Shown here one piece after another: positions 1-7,574 of a DNA stretch of 25,023 nucleotides; position 1 is the stretch's first letter, and each line of letters begins with the position of its first letter. Source of the stretch: Asterionellopsis glacialis (Eukaryota; Bacillariophyta; Plagiogrammaphyceae; Rhaphoneidales; Asterionellopsidaceae); contig WKLE02003276.1 of NCBI GenBank assembly GCA_014885115.2, positions 1 to 25,023 on the forward strand, in the 5' to 3' direction. The position numbers and the translations under genes were made by a program. The notes under the pieces were generated by a model. It was not told the DNA's origin, ran no database searches, and saw only the letters and a list, made by a program, of their open reading frames with translations.

Positions 1-1
1 G

Positions 2-1087
2 TTGCATACTTACCATAAGAGTTTGGTTGATTGGCTAACACAAGATGATAATGGTAGTGACTTCTATGTAAATATAGAAGAACAAGAAAAGTTATTTGCA
101 AATCAATGTTGGGGCATTCTTGGAAGATGTAGCATCCCTGGTAGCACTGCTGCAAATCAAATTCAATTCGGCAATTATGACTCTGTTGTGGTCGAATATA
201 TATTACAACATGCAGTGAAGCATTTGTGTTCAGCAAAAATGAAGGAAGAGGCTCGTACACTTGTTCTAGATGTGGGGTGGCTTATAATAGCTTCCAAAAA
301 AGCAGAAAGTCAGTACAATTTGGTTTTGGATTTTGAAAGATTGAATGAAAATGATAGAGTTATGGAGCTTATTGGCAGGGCAATCGGCCTTGCTTTGAAC
401 GCTATGCAGACGGATCATCGTCAACTTCCAGGACAGCTGATAGGAAGATTAGGAGGAGGATCACAAACTGCTTATGGGAAGGTTGAGACAGAGAAAAACA
501 AAACAATTATTGAGAACAAAGATATTCAATCTGAAATAACTAATTTTATTGAACGACTGAAAGAATACAGCTATGGATATCAGTGGTGGTGCCCTGTACA
601 CTCATGTTGGGATCAAGCATCCAATGCATGTACAAGGATTTTTAAGCAGCATACTGACATTGTGACATCCATTGTATGGTCACCAGATGGTAAACGATTG
701 GCTTCTGGATCACATGACAAAACCATTAGACTATGGGACACCACGAATGGTGATTGTAAAGCAATCATGAAGGGACATACTGATTTCGTGACATCCATTA
801 CATGGTCACCAGATGGTAAACGATTGGCTTCTAGATCAAATGACATCACCATTCGATTTTGGAATGCTTCATCAGGATTATGTCTAAAGAAAGAAGAAGC
901 AAACTCTCATTCACTTTTTCATAAGCTTAGAACTGAAATTGCTTACCATGATGTATCGAACCATTTTGGTGATGATTCATCAATGGTTGGTATTGAGTGT
1001 TTAACAGTATCAATTATGGGTGACAAGGCATGTGCCATCACAAACTGGAACAGTATTGGTTTTTTCGAGCTTATAAATTCTACCTAA
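2..1087 (+). CDS. STAND-type (NACHT/NB-ARC-like) WD40 protein, 3' end only
   Basis: The reading frame is open from the window edge to TAA at 1085-1087. The first codon is TTG, so this is not a true start and the gene continues upstream. The beginning (HKSLVDWL, then FYVNIEEQEKLFANQCW) resembles the segment after the NTPase module in NACHT/NB-ARC-WD40 proteins. A helical region follows, containing QLPGQLIGRLG, a linker type I associate with these proteins just before the WD repeats. Two 42-residue WD repeats lie at about 217-258 and 259-297 (SPDGKRLASGSHDKTIRLWD and a near copy). A non-repetitive tail of about 65 residues ends the protein. STAND proteins are ATP-switched sensors whose WD repeats bind a trigger; the target here is unknown. 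Two repeats are too few to close a propeller, so this copy may be shortened. WD40 identity is certain; STAND class is likely. Confidence 0.8.
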   Translation: MHTYHKSLVDWLTQDDNGSDFYVNIEEQEKLFANQCWGILGRCSIPGSTAANQIQFGNYDSVVVEYILQHAVKHLCSAKMKEEARTLVLDVGWLIIASKKAESQYNLVLDFERLNENDRVMELIGRAIGLALNAMQTDHRQLPGQLIGRLGGGSQTAYGKVETEKNKTIIENKDIQSEITNFIERLKEYSYGYQWWCPVHSCWDQASNACTRIFKQHTDIVTSIVWSPDGKRLASGSHDKTIRLWDTTNGDCKAIMKGHTDFVTSITWSPDGKRLASRSNDITIRFWNASSGLCLKKEEANSHSLFHKLRTEIAYHDVSNHFGDDSSMVGIECLTVSIMGDKACAITNWNSIGFFELINST

Positions 1088-1805
1088 CGTTTGATTTCGG
1101 ATAGATAAATGATAAACAAAATCATTTTTCGTTATTTATCAATAATACTTGTACATGGAAAGATGTTTGCAAAAAACGAAAACTTGTTGATAAACTATAA
1201 AATGTTAAAGTTCTCTATATATAAAAGGATGTTCTACTTTTATTCAATGTTGCCTTTATGGTGAATACGTTCTTTAAAAATATGTATGACTTGATGTGAC
1301 ACTTGTTTCAAATGAATTAGTTTGGTATAGGATTGGCAAGAAATCACAAAGTTTGTTTGATTGCATATTTGAATGTACTGCGAGAGATTTGATTACAGTA
1401 TGATTGGTCAATATACAGATCTGCAACTTCTCGGTCCATGGGTTTTCTTCTTCGTCTCATCTGTTGTACTATCGAGGCAAGTCCAAGTTCGTTGTACTGT
1501 ATAAATGTGATATCCTTCTTTTGGTTTTAATACTCATGTACAATAGGAATAGAACTTGTATGATATCTTTGTATGAAGGTTGTATGTTTAAAAAAAAAAC
1601 ATGCACCATACTGTACTATCGTCGGTTATATCTATCTTTCTACAAAAACGCTCACCATACTTGCAAACAATGATCCCAAACATTGATGCGACTCTTCATG
1701 GGACATTCTTGGGTATAGCTAACATCACACCCATATGAAACACTTGTTCAAGGATATTCGTGAAAAAGTTTGTTTTCTAGAGTTTTATTAAACGATGAAT
1801 CTCGT
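1088..1805. other. AT-rich intergenic region, no gene seen
   Basis: No convincing coding sequence, RNA gene or repeat was found. The only longer open frame (1404-1673, plus) has no recognisable motif and an ordinary AT-rich composition, and was not accepted. The stretch holds the 3' flanks of the WD40 gene and of the broken minus-strand gene, which converge here. Confidence 0.5.
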
Positions 1806-3300
1806 TTAGATGGTAGATAACGTAAGCATCTTGGTCTGAGGTCCTTGAAAGATATCTATAAAAGGACTTGATCCTCCAATTGCCATAATACTCGATTCTT
1901 CATCTCTACTATTCGTAGAATCCTCATGGTCATCGTCGTCGGTAGTAGTAGCACGACAACAAGAAATAGTATAGACACTCGGCAGAGTACAGCATGCACG
2001 ACTGCACGTGTCGTCAGTTTTTTTGAAAGGATCGTGTCCTTGACCAATATGATACAACACATTTCATTACCCACAGTCAGTAATCCACCTTGATTGGTGA
2101 ACATGATACATTGTGGTATTTCACATGTCATTCAGTCACTTTGTACAGTTTTTGTGGGACCATGAAGGATAATTAAATAATCCTTTTTGTTCTTGTAGAT
2201 GGTGTCGTTGCTGTTGATTTTGGAGTCGTCCTGTTGTAACACCAACACCACCACGTAATGTAGATGTAGAATATTCGACCACAATCCCACCAACAATAAT
2301 CCACCATTCGGAGAAAGAGGAGACAGATGATGTTCCAATGTGGATGGTAGATATTCAACATTTGAATGCATTGGATAATACAGCAGCAGCGGAATTAGTA
2401 GTCTCAGCATTACCCACTGTGGATGATATGATGATGATGTAGCCGTGTAATCTATAATGGATAAGGATGAATCTTCCTTTTTCATATGCATTAAAATATC
2501 AATAGATGCTATATGCTCGTTGTTTTGATCATCGTCATTATCATTCCAAACATTCAACTCTTCCATCTTCACCACCAATTAAAACTTTATTTGTACAATT
2601 CGTTTCCTCTTGTGGTTGTTGTTGATTGTTGTCATTGTCATGGCTGTTATTATTGTTGTTGTTTTCGTTACTAAGAGTAGTAGTAGATGACAATGATGAT
2701 GCAACAACTCGAATGACATTTACACAACACCTACTAGTCGTACTGCTACGACCCATACCATGACGATGGTACGACTTACTCTTCTTGCTATTACTTTTGC
2801 AAGATGATGCCACTAATGCATGAAATGTCGACATTCATGCTTCTGTTTGGATATTCCATTTATAACCACCATTGGATAGTGCAGCATATAAATATTTCTT
2901 GGATGGATCAATATCAATCCTCATTATAATATTACCATCCGAATTATTATCCAATCGTGGTAATGATGTTGGAAGAGAAGGAGGGTGGTATTGAGCAATG
3001 GGTGTACTCGTAGCAGTAGTAGTAGTAGTCGATACTCTTGGAGGAGATGTTGTTGTATTCTTAGTTGTTGTCTGTTGTTGCATTACTACCTGCTGTACAA
3101 TATCATTCCATTTATCACTTACAATCATAATGTCATCCTTGTCTCGTATTGTAAAACCTATCGAATACAATTCAATTCCTCCTTTCTCCTCGTCATTATT
3201 CTTGGAAACTTGAAATTTGAATACAGGATGTTGATATTATTGATTTATATTGTGGCTGTCATCATTGATTGTATCCTTGTTCACATGGTGATTCAGTAAG
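1806..3300 (-). pseudogene. Broken WD40-repeat protein gene, possibly THOC6-like
   Basis: Consecutive minus-strand fragments read as one WD40-like protein if a few lesions are bridged. In order: LYSIGFTIRDKDDIMIVSDKW, then DIDPSKKYLYAALSNGGYKW, then an in-frame TGA (2835-2837), an S/N/Q-rich insert and LIGGEDGRVE. A frame change near 2555-2565 leads to VWNDNDDD. Further on come HGPTKTVQSD, an in-frame TGA (2132-2134), MTCEIPQCIMFTNQGGLLTVGNE, a frame change near 2060, and IMAIGGSSPFIDIF near the end. An upstream in-frame TAA lies near 3235. The order (GGEDGRVEVW, then LLTVGNE, then a short strand before the end) recalls THO complex subunit 6, an mRNA-export factor. That assignment is by eye and from memory. 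No GT-AG intron that removes the stops was apparent. A functional but misassembled gene remains possible. Confidence 0.5.
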
Positions 3301-3821
3301 TTTGTGTTCATTGATCCCATGAGTGTTGTGACATTCCAGAGGATTGATTTTCGCGAACAAGCAAGCTCACCGAACCGAAAACACTCCTCTCTCTACTAGA
3401 CCGTAAGTAGGACTTGAGTCTCTCTAGAGAGTGTAGAGGCTACACTAATAGGAATCCTGTCCGTCATCAGTTTCTTCTGAATGAGAGATGGTCGAAGAAA
3501 CGTAGAGACGGACAGAACTCATGTACTGTACCGTAGGTACAAATAGGATAGAGGCCCCAAGAAGTGAAATTCGCTGCCCAAACAAGCAACAAGTCGAAAC
3601 ATGTCTTGACACGTCTGCTCTCCCCGCATTGCGTCGTGCACACGATGTGCAGTGTGCTTGTAAAGACTGGACGGACCTTGTGCAGACTGATATTTTAAAC
3701 GCGATTTGATATAATTATTTTAAAAAATTTGGGAAAGAATAGTAGGTATCTTCGGAAAAGTCAATGAGTTGATGACACCATAATTCATAATATTGCACTG
3801 ACTACCACAACACAACAAATA
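3301..3821. other. Intergenic region with strong inverted repeats
   Basis: This stretch lies between the 5' end of the broken minus-strand WD40 gene and the plus-strand membrane-protein gene, so it probably holds both promoters. It contains short inverted repeats: GTGTAG/CTACAC at 3431-3445, and a longer stem at 3457-3515 listed separately. An open frame at 3521-3709 (62 codons, Cys-containing, no motif) is too weak to call. Confidence 0.45.
3457..3515. repeat. Inverted repeat able to form a two-part stem-loop
   Basis: CTGTCCGTC (3457-3465) pairs perfectly with GACGGACAG (3507-3515). Inside it, GTTTCTTC (3470-3477) pairs perfectly with GAAGAAAC (3494-3501). The two helices are separated by a small 4/5-base internal loop and closed by a 16-base loop. 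It could be a structured RNA, a transposon end or a binding-site pair; nothing in the sequence decides between them. Confidence 0.6.
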
Positions 3822-4148
3822 ATGTCATCATCTACACCACCCTCCTGCTGTAGTGATACCATGTCGGCTTCACAGTCTGATGGAAAAGAAGATATCCTCG
3901 TTCCAAGGCAAATAGCCTACTCAAGGACATTTTTTATTCATAAGTCTGCTGTTGTAGCAACATGGTGTCTCGTCATTGTGATCTGCATACTTTTTATAGT
4001 CTACTGGGTGACTAGAAAATCAAAGCAAAATGATCTTAACTGGAAACAATACAATCATTTTATTGGTGTGGTTCTCTTATTCCTTATCAATTTTGGTTAT
4101 TTGTTGGTGTCAGTGTTTTTCGAGGACATGAACTTCTTTACTTCTTAA
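3822..4148 (+). CDS. Small two-span membrane protein, unknown function
   Basis: The product is 108 residues from an ATG with A at -3. The N-terminal 40 residues are Ser-rich and polar. Two hydrophobic segments follow, at about 43-63 (VVATWCLVIVICILFIVYW) and 79-100 (FIGVVLLFLINFGYLLVSVF), separated by a short basic loop. This is consistent with a hairpin in a membrane. I do not recognise a family. Hydrophobic, membrane-like fragments continue downstream in shifting frames, so this may be the intact 5' portion of a formerly longer multi-span gene rather than a complete small protein. The stop TAA is at 4146-4148. It may be functional or a remnant. Confidence 0.45.
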   Translation: MSSSTPPSCCSDTMSASQSDGKEDILVPRQIAYSRTFFIHKSAVVATWCLVIVICILFIVYWVTRKSKQNDLNWKQYNHFIGVVLLFLINFGYLLVSVFFEDMNFFTS

Positions 4149-4155
4149 TACCAAA

Positions 4156-4920
4156 GTGCTTTTGTCACTTCGTTTAATCAGCAGCATTCCAGCTGTATAT
4201 ATCGTTCATATCCTTAAATATAAAGCACTAGTGATCAATATTTGTGATATCCACACTACAAAAACAAAAACAGGAGTTGGCTCCTTTACAGCTTGTTGCT
4301 CGGGATATTATTTATCAAGACTTTTCTACTGGTATTGGTGAAACAAACTTATTATATTAGAGGTCTTGTACAAATAATCCTCATTTCAATGTATGTCATT
4401 GCAACACTTGGAAAAGGAGGTGCCGAATCACCTCTGAATGAATGGGATCCAAACAACAAGGTTAATGACAAATAAAAATATCATGCTGCAACATGCTATA
4501 TATATATTGGAAATGTTTGTTCAGTTGGGTTACATTTTATCAAAGCATACAAAACCGGATAGTAGATTTTCAAGATTTGAATTATTCTGGAATATATATT
4601 TTTTTGTTCCAGTGCAATGAGTATCAAACTCCACCCCATTTGACTTTGTCCTCAATTCAGTTGCGGCATATTTTATCATTGAGATGGATGACTTACCACA
4701 AATGAAAAAAACATTTCACATGGTGGAAACAAGCGTTGTAGGGAGATCAAGTATCATTTGATACAAAAGATGAGGAACAACTACAAAATAAATCAAATGT
4801 CGGTAATACAGATCACAAGGACGAGAAAGAACAAAACCAAGAATGAAGAAAATGTACTTGATCTTGTTGTTGTGACCAAACAAACACAAATCGAAAATTT
4901 AGGTCATCCAGATGAGCAAG
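4156..4920 (+). pseudogene. Possible decayed continuation of a multi-span membrane protein
   Basis: Short open segments in alternating frames give hydrophobic peptides: LLGILFIKTFLLVLV then GLVQIILISMYVIATLGKGG (4293-4475), IYILEMFVQLGYILSKHTK (4438-4620), and ELFWNIYFFVPVQ just before the stop at about 4618. A polar, charged tail follows (for example NTDHKDEKEQNQE) to about 4845. This resembles a membrane-protein gene that lost its reading frame through several small insertions or deletions. AT-rich DNA can mimic hydrophobic peptides, so the call is tentative. Introns were not modelled. Confidence 0.25.
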
Positions 4921-4950
4921 TGTAAAAAACAATGGACCAATCTTGTATCA

Positions 4951-4974
4951 ATACATACATTCATACATACATAC
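4951..4974. repeat. Imperfect TACA/CATA microsatellite
   Basis: Short tandem CATA/TACA units, interrupted once by TTCA, lie in the 3' flank of the METTL18-like gene. A few more units recur near 5030-5038. Confidence 0.7.
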
Positions 4975-5085
4975 TGTACATATTATATAATTCAATGGAA
5001 GGTGCCCTCCGATTTTGTTGGGTTTCAGCATACATACAATAAAGTAAATTTACATTTCTATAGGATTCTATACGAAATAATGTTT

Positions 5086-6438
5086 CTATGACTTTTGTGG
5101 TACAAGTTTGACACACAGGAGTTCACGAATATTCCCAGCACCATTGTCATACACTTCAAGTGTTTCAACCGATAAACCATAATAATAACAATCTTCTGCA
5201 GTACTAGTAGTAGTAGCAGGATTGACAATACGTTGAAACGATGCGGCTGCATCACGGAACGCATCTGATCCACCACCTACACCAAAATAATATCGTTTGG
5301 TTGCCACAAGACCTATTCCGGTAGTGAATGCAAGATGCTTTGCCATTAGGGTTGCAGTTTCTTGTGCTGCCTTGGAGGTGTAAGTTGTTTCAGCTGCTAA
5401 AATAATATCAAATCGTCCATTGGATGGTAATTTATTAGCATCGGGCAGTAGGGGTGAGGTTGATCCTGTTGGTTGTGGTAATATTTGTTGTGGTTGTAGT
5501 AGTTTATGTGAAAGACTCATCCAATCACCAGCTGCAATAACAACATGATTGGAAATATCGTTGGCATCCTTTGGAGATAAGCAACCACCCATACATTGAC
5601 GCGTATTGAGTACAATGTTGGATATTGTTACATCATGTAAAACAAAATCATTGTAGTCTGTAAATAAAACACTAAAAGGCGCTTCTTCTTGCTGTTGTTC
5701 TTGTTCTTGTTGCATTCGACGAATTTTCGTTAATCCTTCACGTAATAAAAAACATCCAGGTAGTGCTTGTCCACAACCGAGTTCTAAAATAAAAGTGCCT
5801 TTTCGATTGATGCTGCTTTCATTACTACTCGTATAAGAATCCACTGACGACAACAAATCGTCCACATGATTCGTCATGTATCGACATAAATCTATACTAC
5901 ATTCCCATACCTTGAGACCACCTTCATATACACCTGGTAATATATCTGTTTGTTTCTTTTCTAAATCTTGTACAATCTTACTTTCATGATACGTATTATG
6001 TTTTGCCAATGATGATTGTTGATTTTGCTGTTGTTGCTGTTGTTGTTGTTGAACAGTATCTTGGTCTTTGTTAGGATTGTTGGAACTTTGTATTCGAGCA
6101 CGTAAAAGTACATTTCTTGTTATATTTACATGGACATCCATATCCTCACTTTCTATTTGACTACTATTTGAACTACTACCATCAGTACCATCGCAACCAT
6201 GTAAGGCAAGTGTATCGTATTGTAAATGTTCTTGTTGAGAACGTTGTAAAAGAAGTGATGGTACATCTTGAAGAAACACAAGTGGATTATTAATTGACGG
6301 TGATGGTGTGATATGTAAAGGTTGTTGCTCTACAACTATTTCTTGTTCTTGTTCTTTCATGGTTTGTTGTAAGGACGACGACACCGACGTCGATTCTGCG
6401 GTGGATGGCATTTGAAAATCGAAACGGAAACCTGACAT
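5086..6438 (-). CDS. METTL18: METTL18-like protein-histidine N-methyltransferase
   Basis: The product is 450 residues from the ATG at 6436-6438. The frame extends upstream to a TTG at 6498, but the ATG reading MSGFRFDFQ matches the FxFxF-like N-terminus of METTL18, so I chose it. Residues 10-165 are disordered, with a run of nine Gln (about 130-138). The SAM-dependent seven-strand fold follows: VYEGGLKVWEC (about 170-180), motif I ELGCGQALPG (219-228), FTDYND (259-264), GDWMS (304-308), the AAETTY segment (348-353) and YYFGVGGG (383-390). The EGGLKxWEC and YFGVGGG signatures are characteristic of METTL18/yeast Hpm1, which methylates a histidine of ribosomal protein uL3. Insertions around 245-255 and 315-335 are low-complexity. 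It is divergently oriented to paralogue A. The stop is TAG. Confidence 0.88.
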   Translation of the reverse strand: MSGFRFDFQMPSTAESTSVSSSLQQTMKEQEQEIVVEQQPLHITPSPSINNPLVFLQDVPSLLLQRSQQEHLQYDTLALHGCDGTDGSSSNSSQIESEDMDVHVNITRNVLLRARIQSSNNPNKDQDTVQQQQQQQQQNQQSSLAKHNTYHESKIVQDLEKKQTDILPGVYEGGLKVWECSIDLCRYMTNHVDDLLSSVDSYTSSNESSINRKGTFILELGCGQALPGCFLLREGLTKIRRMQQEQEQQQEEAPFSVLFTDYNDFVLHDVTISNIVLNTRQCMGGCLSPKDANDISNHVVIAAGDWMSLSHKLLQPQQILPQPTGSTSPLLPDANKLPSNGRFDIILAAETTYTSKAAQETATLMAKHLAFTTGIGLVATKRYYFGVGGGSDAFRDAAASFQRIVNPATTTSTAEDCYYYGLSVETLEVYDNGAGNIRELLCVKLVPQKS

Positions 6439-6540
6439 GGTACTGTGTCGTTCGATCGTACTTGGGTAAGTTTTTTGAAGTAGGAGTGTTTCCCCCAAAA
6501 TCAGACTGTGTTTTATTTTTTTCCTTCAGTGTATGTATAG

Positions 6541-7080
6541 CAGGATAGTTTAGATTAGTTTAGATAACAAGTTGCTGGTGTTGTTGGTATACTGTTTGAC
6601 TTTGTTGTGACTGTTGTTGTGATGTTGTTTTTCGGACATGCCATCATGCACAGAACAAAAGAATCTCTTTTTGCTTTTTTGATGAGTGTTTGAAAAAGAG
6701 AACGAAACGTGATGGAAGGCCAGGGGGTAGGACCTCAGGCCAGACAGATTGACAGACAGACAGACAACCCTTGTCAATGCGGACGGAGTTGTCCATGTGG
6801 AGTTGTCCAAAAAAAACACAACAAGAGAAATTTTCGAACGTAACGAGCGAACCGTTACCTGTACCAGGTACCGGTTTGTACAGAACCAGATGTGTCAGTA
6901 GTCAGAGATCCATACAAAACTGCACTACTCGAACTCCTCAACGGATAAAGGCATCGTTTTTTGAGGTCACAGGTCCTTCCGGAAAGGGCGCTCAAATCAA
7001 AAATGCATAAATAGTTTTTGGAGGGAACCAGTCCCATGCTTTTTGCCGTTGGACTTATTGGGTTGATCCATCCATTTCAA
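6541..7080 (+). promoter_or_regulatory. Upstream block of paralogue A, duplicated at 15711-16080
   Basis: This non-coding block is alignable by eye, with gaps, to the block upstream of paralogue B. Shared landmarks in the same order are a TTTAG-rich tract (GTTTAGATTAGTTTAG here), TGGTGTTGTTGG, TTGTTGTGATG, GATGCACA/CATGCACA, TTGAAAAAG, and TTTTTGGAGGGAA followed by AGTCCC and CCGTT. Conservation outside the coding region suggests that the duplication carried regulatory DNA, or that the block is itself a repeat. It also separates the gene from the divergent METTL18-like gene. Confidence 0.6.
6741..6766. repeat. GACA/CAGA microsatellite
   Basis: Tandem CAGA units lie inside the upstream block of paralogue A. 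They are absent from the matching block of paralogue B, so they are a local expansion. Confidence 0.7.
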
Positions 7081-7574
7081 AATAGCGCCTGCCTAACGCA
7101 CCTCTGCTTAACAAATTTCGTTTCACAATTATATATCGGATTTGAATCCATTATTTTCATCCGAAAATAGAAATAACTTCCGATTTTAAAATTGCACGGG
7201 TACTTTAATTAGTATACTATTAAAATACTTCGGAAAAATGTTCTTTCCAGGAAATTTCGACTATCAAAATAGTATCATGCAAGCAAGCCTTGCCAGTCAA
7301 AAATTATAAATTCAATAGACCACCTTAAACAATCAATCCCAGAATCCGTTCAATCTAAATGTGCATCGGATCTTTGCTGGACTATTTTGGCCAGAATACG
7401 CATTTTCTGAGTACCTGGTAAAGATTTCCTTGTCCACAGATGTGAACAAGCAACGCCTGCTGACAAGTAATTTTTCACCAGGAACTAAAATTAGCAAGGG
7501 GCATACCAAATATATTGTGATTAATAGGTGACTTTCAAGGAAGGGTCGATGGAAATCCACATCGATAAACCAAC

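Noticed and set aside
613..852. Minus-strand open frame opposite the WD repeats
   Set aside because: It is a shadow of the repeated coding sequence. Its own repetition mirrors the two WD repeats.
6439..6498. Upstream extension of the METTL18-like protein by 20 residues
   Set aside because: The extension depends on a TTG codon. The ATG at 6436-6438 gives the N-terminus expected for the family.
6977..6984. TTCCGGAA, fitting a TTCnnGAA heat shock element pair
   Set aside because: It is only two units, short, and absent from the paralogue B block, so there is no support for regulation by the nearby HSF.
6771..7010. 79-codon frame in the upstream block of paralogue A
   Set aside because: It is not conserved as a frame in the matching block of paralogue B, where alignment is broken by indels.
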